DNA from: Cerrena zonata | Lineage: Eukaryota > Basidiomycota > Agaricomycetes > Polyporales > Cerrenaceae | DNA: 64,000 nucleotides | Direction of reading: 5' to 3' | Assembly: GCA_038087015.1 (NCBI GenBank) | Contig: JASBNA010000091.1 | Span: 1-64,000 of the forward strand | Shown: positions 42,166-53,325 of the stretch, piece after piece | Layout: every line of letters begins with the position of its first letter | Position numbering within the stretch: the first letter of the stretch is position 1 | Notes under the pieces: model-generated | What the model was told of the DNA's origin: nothing | Database searches by the model: none | What the model saw: only the letters and a program-made list of their open reading frames with translations | Made by a program: the position numbers and the translations under genes

Positions 42166-44607
42166 ATGAAGCAGACGGCTTACCCACTCTTTACAAAAGA
42201 TTTGGAGAGAAGCATCATGATTAAGGGAATGACGAGCACGCTCGACTTCACTGAACAGAAGAAAAGGAAAAGAGAGTACAGTAAAAAAGGGTGTAAAGAA
42301 TGCAAAAGACGAAAAATCAAATGTAATGAAGCCCATCCTACATGTCATGAATGTGCCAGGTTGAATAAGGTGTGTTCGTATCCGGCTCCTGGCGAGAAAG
42401 TTCTCCGAGTATCGAAGAAAGCTTTAGGTAATAATTACCCCAAGTCTCCCAGTACCGAAGGGAGTAGTCCAAAGTCTCCCATTCAGAATCATACTCCAAA
42501 CCAAGGAGCTAAAGGGACTTCACAGCCAAACCAGCCCAATTCGCCGGCTTCAGAATCGCTATCCAAGACTTATAGTCAAAACGCAGCTTTGAATCCAATC
42601 CCAACCCAAAGTCCCTATATCCACCCTGCTCATGATCAACATGTAGCTACCCATGGTTTCCCCACAAGAACACCGTTTGCTGTACCTATGTATCCAACAG
42701 ATTCCTCGACTGCAAATAGTCCTTATAGTATACCACCTCAGTCTCGGTTTGGACCTCCCACTAATCATGCAACTCCATTACCACCCATTTCTCCAGCAGG
42801 CTTCTCTGCATTGAATAATTCCAGAATCCCACCATCATCGATAAATAATCTTCTTAATGAGGCAAAGTCACCAGTGGCTGAACTAAGAACGCACGACTCT
42901 CCCGAAACAGTCTCTTCTAGAGGTCCAGAGTCTCCAAATCCCGCAAGGTATGATACTGAAAAGTCTTCCTATCAGACCCTTTTATTTCAAAATAATAATA
43001 ATCACATAACCAACAACCCTTCTAAGTCCGGTTCAAATAATGCAGCGCAATCCAATGATGGCTTGATATTCTTGGATAATTACCATTTTTTCAACCAAGA
43101 AGACTTGAATGTTCTTGCTAATGATTTGAATAACATTGTCACCGATATTATGTTTGAATTCAAGTATGATGATAAAGTTGGAAAATCTGACCCCGAGATA
43201 GTCCCTCGTGATCAAATTTCTCAAAAGAATGATGAAGAGATCAATCGACCAAAGAAAAGGTCCGAACCCGAAGCTATACCGAGAGGTATTCCTTTCGATT
43301 TTATAGCAGTAACTAAAAGTCATGAAAAACTATACCTTGAAGAGTTCTATAACGAATTCGCCAATGTTATTTTACCATTCAATGCCTATAATGAATCCCT
43401 GAAATCATATTATAATCCCGCCAGAGATATTTTATTTCACTGTGCTTCACAAGAATCTTTTCTTTTAGCGGCTATTTTAGCCCAAGGTGCAAAATCATCT
43501 TTTAACAAGAATAATTTACCCGAAGACGAAGAAGCATATTGTTCCTATCTATATAAATGTCTTAAATTACTCGGTCCAGCATTGGGTGGGAATGCCACTG
43601 ACAATAATAAGGCCACACTTACTTCAAACATAGAAGCTGTTTTATTAACGGTGTTGTTATTAACGTCATCGAATGCTTCAAATACTAAACAAAACTGGAG
43701 ACCACATTTAAGAGGTGCTAAAGATTTATTGCTTAAAATTGCCTCGAGTAAAATCAAAATACGAAACTCCCCAACATTAGTTTTTTGTAAATTTTGGTTT
43801 ATTTCGATTGAGATCTTAGCCGGGCTTAGCTCAAAGCTTGGTGGTACTTTAAAGTCTGATGCTGAGCTAGATTTATTACTTACTTGTGGCGATGAGTATG
43901 AAATTAATGCATTGAAAGAATTAGGTCTTATATTGGATAATGGCTTTAATCTCATTGGTGGATACCATAACAATTGTGTTCTTCATTTACGTGATCTCAT
44001 TAAAATTTTGAATAAAATGAGAGCTGATCAAAAATCATTCGTTGCACTGGATGTTAATGAATATATCAGACTATTATCCGAATTTCATATTCAAGGCCAG
44101 ATCGAATTTATCAATCGTAAGTGCATATTGAGTACTGATGACTTCAAAGATGGTGAAGCCCCAATAGGCAATTTACTTGATCCCACAACTGTTCAAAAAG
44201 AAAAGATCATCATCAGCTGGATGGATCTCTCGCAACAATGTTACTGCTTGGCATCCAAAATAATCATTTTCACCAAATTCCTCCAGTTATCTCATAAGTC
44301 ACAACAAGTGCAAACTCTAACCGAGCAATTGATCTCATTAATATCCTTTTTGGGGAAAACCACCGAAACACCACAGCTTATTAAATGTTCCATTTTGATG
44401 ATTCAGTGGCCGATGTTAGTAGCTGGGATGAATTGCGAAAAAGAAGAACATAAGTTTTTAATCATGAAATTTTTCAGAGCTTCTGCTCATATTGGTTCTG
44501 GTAGTGCTGGGTTCGCTCTTAGAAAGATCAATAAGGTATGGAGCTTACATGAGTCTACTGTAAATACTACAGACTCTGAAGATGAAATTGATATAGTATC
44601 TTATTAA
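42166..44607 (+). CDS. Lys14-like Zn2Cys6 transcription factor
   Basis: 813 residues from the ATG at 42166 (a TTG lies upstream in frame; later Met residues before the zinc cluster are alternatives). The Zn2Cys6 cluster GCKECKRRKIKCNEAHPTCHECARLNKVCSY lies at about 42-72. A long Ser/Pro/Asn-rich linker (80-330) follows. The regulatory half matches S. cerevisiae Lys14: YYNPARDILFHCASQESFLLAAILAQGAK, EEAYCSYLYKCLKLLG and NWRPHLRGAKDLLLK. Lys14 activates lysine biosynthesis, but Candida species have several Lys14-like genes with other roles, so the target is not assigned. The C-terminus overlaps nothing; the next gene converges with a gap of 17 bases. Confidence 0.85.
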   Translation: MKQTAYPLFTKDLERSIMIKGMTSTLDFTEQKKRKREYSKKGCKECKRRKIKCNEAHPTCHECARLNKVCSYPAPGEKVLRVSKKALGNNYPKSPSTEGSSPKSPIQNHTPNQGAKGTSQPNQPNSPASESLSKTYSQNAALNPIPTQSPYIHPAHDQHVATHGFPTRTPFAVPMYPTDSSTANSPYSIPPQSRFGPPTNHATPLPPISPAGFSALNNSRIPPSSINNLLNEAKSPVAELRTHDSPETVSSRGPESPNPARYDTEKSSYQTLLFQNNNNHITNNPSKSGSNNAAQSNDGLIFLDNYHFFNQEDLNVLANDLNNIVTDIMFEFKYDDKVGKSDPEIVPRDQISQKNDEEINRPKKRSEPEAIPRGIPFDFIAVTKSHEKLYLEEFYNEFANVILPFNAYNESLKSYYNPARDILFHCASQESFLLAAILAQGAKSSFNKNNLPEDEEAYCSYLYKCLKLLGPALGGNATDNNKATLTSNIEAVLLTVLLLTSSNASNTKQNWRPHLRGAKDLLLKIASSKIKIRNSPTLVFCKFWFISIEILAGLSSKLGGTLKSDAELDLLLTCGDEYEINALKELGLILDNGFNLIGGYHNNCVLHLRDLIKILNKMRADQKSFVALDVNEYIRLLSEFHIQGQIEFINRKCILSTDDFKDGEAPIGNLLDPTTVQKEKIIISWMDLSQQCYCLASKIIIFTKFLQLSHKSQQVQTLTEQLISLISFLGKTTETPQLIKCSILMIQWPMLVAGMNCEKEEHKFLIMKFFRASAHIGSGSAGFALRKINKVWSLHESTVNTTDSEDEIDIVSY

Positions 44608-44624
44608 ATATATACTTGTATTTA

Positions 44625-46481
44625 TTAAGCTTCTTGTAAAATTGAATACCAATTCATCTGTCCACTAGCAAGTTTCAATCTAGTGCTGAATGCATCATCT
44701 TCATCATCAGTGGAAGAATCAGAATCAGATCCGTTTTCGTCTTTTTCAATTTTACTTTCCAAATCCTCCTCATTTGTATCTGGAATGTCACTTATACAAT
44801 GTTCACAGCATGACCAATCAAAAGTTCCTTTTGCCTTTTCATCTTGTATGAACCATCCAATTCTTTCAGCACCTAATCTGGCTCCATCTAAATTAGCAGA
44901 AGATGGTCCTGTCCTTAAGGAAGCATTCTTACCAAGCATGAACAATGGAATTTGATCATTCCATTGAAGGTTATTAGTCAAGCAAGGTAACCCTTTCACA
45001 GTATCAATTGGAAAATTTTTACAAATCAGTTTAAGGAATGGCAAACCACAAACATCAGGTGAGATTCCTGTTGCACAATAAATGTAATCTATATCTGATA
45101 AATTCATCATTTCAAAATGTTTTTCGTCATGTTCATTATTTTTCTCATAATTTGTAGTTTCAACTTCACAATCCCATGTCATATTAGACTCATTCCAATG
45201 AGTTGACTTTAGTTGGGAAAACCTCATTAATTTAACTGAGCCACTTTTAACATGTTTCATCAACTTCTTATGATATTCGGGATTAACAGAACCACCTTCT
45301 CTTGCATCTTGGATCATCTGCCATCTTTCTTCGTCGGTATCTTTGATGTAGAAAGCAGATTTTTTCACATTTCTATATTTTGTAACCCAATCCAAGTGGA
45401 AATCAAAGTGTTTAACTTTTAATGGACCTCTAGTCAAGAAGTAAACTTTAATTCCTTTATTAGCACAGACATGAGCGATTTGAGCCGAAGTCAAACCTCC
45501 ACCAACAACTATCACGGAAGGGGTTTGGCGTTTTGTAAGTTTTGCTTGAAGCTTTTGATGTGGGAATTCAACTTCTCGACTGAATAAATGAGATGTGTGA
45601 CAGCTAGCCTCTAAAGGTTTGGGTATTGATTGAATAGCTTTAAGGGGATAGTTTATATTACCTCTATGGCCGCTAGCAACAATACAGATCTTGCAGCCGT
45701 ATGTTTTGCCGCCTTCAGTCTTAATGATAAACCCTTTCCCAGTCTCGTTTGTATCTACAACGTTGATATCGAGATATTCAATCGAAACTACTTCATCTTT
45801 CCTAACTGAATTTTCCAATTGATAACGATTCACGATATCTTTGCAAAAATCTCGAAAAAACACCGTGGAGGGCCTGTAGTAGTCTTTCCAATCTCTCATG
45901 TTAATATCGATGATACCAGGTTTATCATGGGTATCGCTAATATTAGCTGGAACTGGGTTATTCTTCTTCATATTTTTCGCAGTAATTTTTTTCATTTGGT
46001 GTTTAGAATATTCCCTACCAACAACATTTTGGATCTCCATTAAATCTTTGGGACCTTCACGTTTATTCAAGTGAGCAAAACTTATCATCCCATCAATGTT
46101 CACAGGATCTGGGTGGAAAAACATCGGTGATCTCAAATACGGTATTTGGCAAGAGGCAAACTGATTATCCCATTGTCCCATAAACCTGCCAGCTACCGCA
46201 TCCAAAACAAGAAGATCTTGAGGCATAAACTTCTTCTGTCTATACAAATGACTTTCGGATGGAAGTTTGAAGTTTTTCTTTGCAGAAATGTTACGATTGA
46301 TTAAATTCACTTTATTCCCTCTTTGCTTCAACCAGTGAAACCTTTGGTGTTCTTCTTCGGTATATATAGATCCTGGCATGTCCTCACATAATCTTGCGGC
46401 TGTTGCAAGACCAGCAGTGCCTCCACCAACGATGATGGCTTCAAAAAAATGCTCTTTGTATATTTGAACGGGTTCAGTCAT
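44625..46481 (-). CDS. FAD/NAD(P)-binding monooxygenase-like protein
   Basis: 618 residues. Two Rossmann signatures are visible: an FAD-type IIVGGGTAGLATAA at about 16-29 and an NAD(P)-type VIVVGGGLTSAQIA in the middle (about 325-340). The block YCATGISPDVCGLPFLK near 460 resembles the ATG motif of N-hydroxylating flavoenzymes (SidA/IucD group). The C-terminus is a 65-residue acidic Asp/Ser/Glu segment, which is unusual. I do not recognise the orthologue; the class may be an N-hydroxylase or a related unstudied flavin enzyme. Start is the ATG at 46481. Short intergenic gaps on both sides. Confidence 0.75.
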   Translation of the reverse strand: MTEPVQIYKEHFFEAIIVGGGTAGLATAARLCEDMPGSIYTEEEHQRFHWLKQRGNKVNLINRNISAKKNFKLPSESHLYRQKKFMPQDLLVLDAVAGRFMGQWDNQFASCQIPYLRSPMFFHPDPVNIDGMISFAHLNKREGPKDLMEIQNVVGREYSKHQMKKITAKNMKKNNPVPANISDTHDKPGIIDINMRDWKDYYRPSTVFFRDFCKDIVNRYQLENSVRKDEVVSIEYLDINVVDTNETGKGFIIKTEGGKTYGCKICIVASGHRGNINYPLKAIQSIPKPLEASCHTSHLFSREVEFPHQKLQAKLTKRQTPSVIVVGGGLTSAQIAHVCANKGIKVYFLTRGPLKVKHFDFHLDWVTKYRNVKKSAFYIKDTDEERWQMIQDAREGGSVNPEYHKKLMKHVKSGSVKLMRFSQLKSTHWNESNMTWDCEVETTNYEKNNEHDEKHFEMMNLSDIDYIYCATGISPDVCGLPFLKLICKNFPIDTVKGLPCLTNNLQWNDQIPLFMLGKNASLRTGPSSANLDGARLGAERIGWFIQDEKAKGTFDWSCCEHCISDIPDTNEEDLESKIEKDENGSDSDSSTDDEDDAFSTRLKLASGQMNWYSILQEA

Positions 46482-46739
46482 GTTTGCAGTAATAATTGAA
46501 TCATAAGTATATATTCACTCTAAAGCTGTTTGTAGCTTTATATAGTGTACTATAGAATGTCTGCGAAAATAACTACTGGGGTACTTCTCTCCTTACAAAA
46601 AAAAGTTGCAACAAAACAGAAGACACTACCGAAATCTGATAACCTTTAAATAACTACAAAGGTAAAAGGAGGTAACAATGTTCTTACAATTGCATACACT
46701 TGGAAGTAGAATGTATTGGGGACTATTCAGTTATAAGAG

Positions 46740-48536
46740 TTAAACGGATTCCACAAATCCTCCAATGATGGCCAATAAACCAACTGCACCAGGATCTGGA
46801 ATACCACCTTCTTCTGATTTGAATTCGTCATCATTAACATAACTGGCTCTACCAAATTTAGCTTGTAAGTTTCTTGTTTCATCGCATGACTTTTTAGCTT
46901 GGGAAACGGAATCCTTCAAGTTACCAGATTTATGTAAAGTATCAACGAATGGTTGTAAAGTATCGATGAGGGTTCTACCACCAACTCTAGCCTTGGTGTA
47001 TTTGAATAAACCATCGTATAAAGCATCATACAAAGCTTGAGCGATAGATTTGGTATCAACTTGTTCAGCCTTTTGTAAGTTTTTTACGAGGGCAGTGAGA
47101 TAGATTGAGTAAATACCACCTGAAGTACCACCCATGTTGTCTTCAACAATCTCGGTGATCTTGCTCAAAGTGGCAACTGGATCAGAGAGGGTTGATTTGA
47201 AAGACGAATCATTTTTCAATGCGTCCAAAATAGCATTAGCACCGGCAGCCAAGGTTTCCCCACAATCACCATCACCAACGACGGTATCGTAATGGGTAAT
47301 TTTAGGTTCTTCTTTCAAGAGCTTTTCGAGGGAGTTTTTAATGGAAGAAGCGAAAGAAGAGCCATCAATTTTCAATGTAGAGGTTACTTGATTTTCATGT
47401 TTCATTGGAGTATCCACGTATTGGGTGTGTTCAGATTTATCCCAGCTTTCCGGTTTAAAATGTTTTGGTTTCCAACCTGGAGCGTTTGTTGGAGCATCTA
47501 AAAATGATAAGATATCTTTCGAATTAAAAGAGGTGTCTTCAGATTTGGAAATGTTAGATAAGTTTAATAGAGTGATTGAAAAACCTGGAGAATTTAAAGA
47601 GGTAACAAAATCACTAATTAAAACACGACTTGGTTTTTTAGATAAAGGTAACTTATTGACAACATGTTCAGCAATGGCGTAAAGTTCTAAAGAAGAAGTA
47701 CCACCAATGTTGTTGATTAATAAAGCGTAATCATCATTTTTCAAATCAAATTCAACGTAATGACGATCCTTATCTTCGGGAGATAATAATTTATGATACA
47801 TGTCATCAATTAAATCATCAATATTTGGAATTGGACTTAATTTTTGACCAGGCTCATTATGGATACCCAAGCCCAACTCTGCTTCATTTGATCCGGTGAA
47901 TTCAATTTCATCACCATTTTTACCAGGAACCGAAGTGCGATCTAATGAGGCACCAATGGTGACCATATTATTATTAATGGCATGTCCCAAACCAACAATG
48001 GATTTCAAGTCACCACCAGTGATCTGCGAAGCTGCACCCAATACTTTATGAACAATTGCAGTTCCTGCTAAACCTCTTCTACCAACCATTTTATTTTGCT
48101 CTCTACCAACCGCGACATCATCAGCAACTGGAATCATATCCACATTATAACCTTCACTTTTAGCTCTTTCCACAACCAAACCAAAATGCAAGACGTCCCC
48201 AGTGTAATTCTTGGTGATAACCAAGGTTCCTTTGTCTTTATTTGATTTAGTTTTAATCGCAGCCATAATTTGCTTAGTGCTTGGACTAGCGAAAATAGTC
48301 CCACTAACTGCAGCATCTAATAACCCATCACCAACAAATCCTCCGTGAAGTGGTTCATGACCAGCACCTCCACCACTGATCAAACAAACTTTTTTAGAAG
48401 TATCTGAGTTTGGATTGAAAATAACTTTTTCTGATGGGATTAGTTTAACTTCTGGATTAGAATGCACAAATCCCTTTAAATTTGATAAAACAAGATCTTC
48501 ATCTTTATTGAAATTCCAATGTTTGGCTAACGGCAT
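46740..48536 (-). CDS. Dihydroxyacetone kinase (DAK1/DAK2-type)
   Basis: ATP-dependent dihydroxyacetone kinase of glycerol metabolism and detoxification. 598 residues. The N-terminal DhaK domain (1-330) has GGGAGHEPLHGGFVGDGLLDAAVSG and LGIHNEPG, whose His holds the substrate covalently. The C-terminal DhaL domain (about 390-598) has DTVVGDGDCGETLAAG, the MGGTSGGIYSIYL nucleotide loop and GGRTLIDTL. Length and order match yeast DAK1/DAK2 (584-591 residues). All catalytic elements are present. Divergent from the ARG81 homologue. Confidence 0.95.
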   Translation of the reverse strand: MPLAKHWNFNKDEDLVLSNLKGFVHSNPEVKLIPSEKVIFNPNSDTSKKVCLISGGGAGHEPLHGGFVGDGLLDAAVSGTIFASPSTKQIMAAIKTKSNKDKGTLVITKNYTGDVLHFGLVVERAKSEGYNVDMIPVADDVAVGREQNKMVGRRGLAGTAIVHKVLGAASQITGGDLKSIVGLGHAINNNMVTIGASLDRTSVPGKNGDEIEFTGSNEAELGLGIHNEPGQKLSPIPNIDDLIDDMYHKLLSPEDKDRHYVEFDLKNDDYALLINNIGGTSSLELYAIAEHVVNKLPLSKKPSRVLISDFVTSLNSPGFSITLLNLSNISKSEDTSFNSKDILSFLDAPTNAPGWKPKHFKPESWDKSEHTQYVDTPMKHENQVTSTLKIDGSSFASSIKNSLEKLLKEEPKITHYDTVVGDGDCGETLAAGANAILDALKNDSSFKSTLSDPVATLSKITEIVEDNMGGTSGGIYSIYLTALVKNLQKAEQVDTKSIAQALYDALYDGLFKYTKARVGGRTLIDTLQPFVDTLHKSGNLKDSVSQAKKSCDETRNLQAKFGRASYVNDDEFKSEEGGIPDPGAVGLLAIIGGFVESV

Positions 48537-49426
48537 GATATCTTTTAATCGAGTCGGTCAATTGAGTGGCTATATTCAAGATTCAATTGAAAAATAAAGT
48601 AGCAAGTTTTCTTTTGAATTCTTACTGTAAAAACCTTCTTTTTTTTTCTTTTGGAAAAGTCAATAGTGCACCAACTGACTGATTTTTTTTTGCGTTGGGT
48701 TGGCTTTAAGGGAGCCTTTGTCTTGAGTCTCCACTCCTTAACTCAGGAGCATCGTAAGGTCAATCATACTGGTTACAGACACTGACAACCATTCAGCTCA
48801 ATTGAAAAAGATCTCTTGCAAAGTCAACTTTGGATCGGAAAAATTGAAGAACATCGGAGTATCCCCAAAAAAATACCCTACGTCATCATGTCGTAGAAAG
48901 ACTGTAGGTCAATTGCTTATATAACCAATTATATAAGTAATTGACGAAACCAACACCCGTGCACCTCATCCATCACCGCATCACGTTTCGCTCGCGGTTT
49001 CCGAAAGGAAAACCCAGCTTTAAGTGATTGAGAAAAATACATCAAAATGGAAACTGTTTAGTACATACTTCAAGGCAAATTTTAAGAAGAGAAAATTGAA
49101 GACAACGAGTCAGATATTTTGGCAAAGGTTATCGCTAATCGGTCAAGTCATCAAGTCCTAGCGACAGGAAGTTTTTTCCAAAGCTGTTATCTTGAAGCTT
49201 TTGCTATCTTTAGTATTTTATTCAGGAGTACATAATTTGAGACCCTGTTTTTTTGCATATTTCATAAAAGAATCAAAATTTGCAATTTTTCCATTGGTTT
49301 TCCTAATTGAATCATATTACTCTTTTCCCCATATCGTTTCATCCATAGACAACGTTTCTTGCTTTTTTCTTATATGATAATCTATTGAAATTTGAAGTTC
49401 TTCTTTTCTCTTTTTTTTGCATTATA
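48537..49426. promoter_or_regulatory. Divergent promoter region, DAK / ARG81
   Basis: 890 bases with no supported gene. Notable are an inverted repeat carrying TATA-like elements at 48910-48943, a CGGTTTCCG word near 48998 and T tracts. Confidence 0.5.
48910..48943. promoter_or_regulatory. Near-perfect 15-bp inverted repeat
   Basis: Arms CAATTGCTTATATAA (48910-48924) and TTATATAAGTAATTG (48929-48943) match at 14 of 15 positions around a CCAA loop. Each arm contains a TATATAA on one strand, so the element could serve both divergent genes; function inferred. Confidence 0.5.
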
Positions 49427-52295
49427 ATGTCAGCCGAAGAGGCAGATAAAACGCTGCTGACGCAGAATAGCTCATCTACAGGTAAACCACCGGGAAAACC
49501 CATTCCAGATGAGGATACTTCTATGAATAAAACGAAGAGATCCAAAACTTTTACGGGATGCTTTACGTGTAGGTCACGTAAAGTTCGATGTGATTTAACA
49601 AAACCTTACTGTAATAATTGTACTAGAGCAAGACTTTTATGTGCTGGGTATGATATTAAACTACGATGGTCCATGCCGATTAAGTTCAATCCTAAAACTG
49701 GGAATGCGATATCTTCACTGGTGGTTTTCAAAACTAATCAAAATACAACCAAATCAAATAATTTACAAGAAGATCAAACTAATGATAGTGAATTTTTTCA
49801 AAGAAGACATGTTGGGTTTGTCAAATGGGATGCTAAAAAGAATTGTAAACCTTATGAAACTTATGAAGAAATGGATCGGGACTTAGCAGCTGTTCATTCG
49901 TCAGGTAATGATCATATAGTTTCCAGGAATTGCCAAACAAAATTGGTTGGTCCCTTTTGGTATATTTAAATATACTCCTGAAACCAGAAAAAGGAAACCA
50001 GCTGAGTCTGATACTATTCCAAGGAAGAAAACTCATGAAGTGAGAGTTCAGTCAATGGCTAACTCCCATGAAAATTCTCCAAATGATTTTCAAACTAATA
50101 AAATTGATGAATCTGCTGCTCAAGATCAATTATGGTTGTCCAATGAATTAAGAGATGATGCCTTATTAACTGCAGCTGCATTGAATGGGGATTCTCAATT
50201 CCTAGAGTTTATGAATAATTTTGCATCTTCAAATAATCTTCTGTCAGCTTCAACACCTAATAGATTTTCAACACCTCCTTTCTCCTCATCGCTTCCATTC
50301 CCCCAACCACATCAACCACATCAACACCAACCGCAACAGCAACAACATAGTCATCATCAATCACCACAGTTGAATTACCAATCACATTCACACAACGGAA
50401 ATAACTATCCAAATGATTTCTTAAATTTGGTCTTTCATAGAAATACTGGATTATCGGCTAATTCCCAGCAACCAGCTTTAACAGCAATGAATAAACCGGT
50501 CAGCAGTTCAAATAACATCTCAAATCTAATGGGGGTTGATAAAAGTAAGTCGAATGTGATGATTGATCCGACAAATCAGCACTTATACTACTCGAACTAT
50601 AATAATTTTTATTATGATAATCCATATCAATTAAATGAGAATTTGGAAATCCATTTGCATGCATCAAAAGTTGCCAACAATAATCAAGAAGATGAAGGAA
50701 CTGATATAGTAGAAGGGGATAATAGTAATATGACTACAATGCCCGACTCAATCATGTCAATAGTCCAAAGTCCGTTACAACCAAAATTAGGTTTCAATGT
50801 ATCATTACCAAAGAAAGATACTGATGACAATTATGTTGGATTACCAACCACTGCATTACAAGTGCAACCATTAACAAGATATTTATTAAATTACTATGTA
50901 ACTCAAGTTGCTGATTTAATGACGGTTATACCATTAACAGAAAATCCTTGGAAAACAATCTATTTCCCAAGAGCTTTGATGGCGATTGGTGAATTATCAG
51001 CATTAGGTACAACATCAATCGCCAAAAATGCATTATTAAATGCATTATTAGCAGTTAGTGCTTTTAATTTACAACTGAAATTTCCTAAAAATTCTGAACC
51101 AATGAAATATTACTTAAATTTAGGTATCAGGTTAAGAAACCAAGCCAGTTTATTTGTTCGAAAATTATTAGGATCAAATAATGATACCCAATTAGGTGTT
51201 GAACAATGCATTGCCAATGAAAAATATAAAGATGTATTATGTGCTGTAATGACCATGATTAGTGTCGATTTAGTTTGGGGAACAATGCAAGATACTAATT
51301 TTTATATAAAATGGTGTGGTCGAGTTATCAATACCAAGATGATTAATAAAAAAAAATTGTCATCTAAAGCAAGAATTTTACATCGAGTATTTTCATCTTT
51401 AAAATTAATTCAAGATTCTACGTGTTTAGATTTAATGAGTATTAAAGAGGATTTTGAAATGAATGATGATATAATTAATAATGAATATGATGTTAATGGA
51501 GATAAATTCATTAATAAGTTGAAAAATAGCGATGCCAATCAATCTAAGAGTAAGATTGACTTCATTGTGAATAGTGGTAATTCAACCCATAAGATTGATG
51601 AAAATATTATTAAAGATACTTCTCCACAATTTGTTAATAAAAAATTAATTAATACTAAAAAAAATGATGAAAATTTTGCAACCGATGCATTATACGGATT
51701 ACCAAATTCTTTAATTGTTTTATTTAAAGAAACTGTTCAATTATTAAGAGCCAAAATATATCATCAGGGAACATTTGGTCACATGCCAATACATTTTGAT
51801 GAAAATGTTAAAAAATTAAGTGATAAATTAAGCAAATGGAAACTTGATTGGAAATTATATGAAGAAGATGAAGATGAAAATAAAGAATTCTTCACCCCCA
51901 TGCATGAAACTACGTACCATCATATCTTATCCTTTTATCATGCGTTAACTATTTACTTTAATCGATTAATTAAAGAAATTTCACCTAATGAAGTACAGGA
52001 TAAGGTTGAAAAAACATTATATCACTTGAACTCAATCCAAAAATTGATTGTTCAAGGAGAAGCTGCCATCATCCCACTATTTTGGCAAGGTTTTATTGCC
52101 GGTTGCGAAGCTATTAGTATAAACCTACAAATGGGATTCAAGAAATGGGGTGCTGATATAGCTCAATATTTAGGTAGTTATTGGGGTGCTAGACAAATAA
52201 TGTTAGAAGTTTGGAGAAGAAAGAGAATGAAGGAATCAAGAGCTGATTGGGTTAGTGTGATTCAAGATTGGGAAATGAATCTTATGTTAAACTAG
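49427..52295 (+). CDS. ARG81: Arg81-type Zn2Cys6 transcription factor, frame broken
   Basis: Homologue of Arg81 (ArgRII), the arginine-metabolism regulator acting with Arg80/Mcm1 and Arg82. Start is the ATG at 49427. The Zn2Cys6 cluster is FTGCFTCRSRKVRCDLTKPYC..C..C at about 43-72, followed by the Arg81 hallmark GYDIKLRWSMPIKF. The first frame stops at 49969. The second frame continues from about 49959 (GIFKYTPETRKRKP) to 52295, so an extra T in the TTTT at 49955-49958 (after GP) breaks it. In Arg81 the same place reads KKFGVFKG, which supports one continuous protein. The second part is Asn/Gln-rich with a fungal TF middle domain (YLLNYYVTQVADLMTVIP) and a C-terminal block ending MNLMLN. Conceptual length is about 955. 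Confidence 0.85.
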
Positions 52296-53325
52296 TTGTA
52301 TAACATAGTTAATTGTGTAATATTATTTAATAAACTCGTAGTACAAATATAGTATAGTTCAAGGCTCAACATAGAAAGCAATCCAATGGATTCACCTCGA
52401 GTCTTTCTTCATAACCAGGTATTTTTATTGGCGTAACATGGCTCAAATAACAAATATACACGATACCAAAGCCTCAATACCAAAGAAGATTCAACAAAGA
52501 AAGAATATCTTCTTAACGAAGTACAGAGACGATATATTTCTACACAACAACAAAAACAAACCCTTCAAAAGTACCCTAACAACCGGTGAGTAAAGAGTAA
52601 GTGCTTCTGCAGTGGTAGCACCAAAGCCATGATCAGAACTAGGGTATTGGTGTTAGTGTCATGTTACACCAGTCCCATGCTAACAAGCGCCTACACAGTT
52701 CGACCAAAGGTGTACCTGAAACAACGCGTTTCAAAGTAAATAGAAAACATCGCGAATTTATTACTTCAAATATTCATTTTTATGCCAAATATCGTCCCTT
52801 TTTGCCCTTTCAATTTCGTTACCTGAACAGGGCGCGAAATGCGCAAGGAAAAGAAAAATAATACGTAAAAGAAAACAAAAACAAAAAACATGAAATGAAA
52901 ATAAACAGTTCTTTGTTGGTAAACAAAGAAGTTTTCTAGGTACATGTATACATGCCGTTGATCTGTCACACTAAACCTCAATATTTAGGCCAAAGCCCTT
53001 GTAATATGGGGACAAGGGGTGGTTCTAGTTCTTTTAGAGTTGTAGGAAAGAATTCAAGGCGATTGTATTGAACAATGATCTTCATATGTTCTCTTCGGTT
53101 GCAACGCGTATCGCAACTTTAATTTGAATACTCTTACGCCAAACACCAAGGCATCTATATGGTGTTCCGTGACTACACAGCTCACTAGAGTTTGATGTCT
53201 GAAAGAATATAAATATACCTGAATTATTCCCAGTTCAGAAACTTTTTTATTTCTATCATCATCACAAGTCAATTAATACATTCGTTTGATTTTCCAACTA
53301 CTTCACATTCTTTAATATATACATA
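52296..53325 (+). promoter_or_regulatory. Promoter region of the GPI wall protein
   Basis: 1.0 kb with no gene seen. Two MluI-box sequences ACGCGT occur at 52724-52729 and 53104-53109 (the MBF site for G1/S genes). A TATAAATA lies at 53208-53215, about 110 bases before the ATG, a normal strong-promoter layout. Confidence 0.5.
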
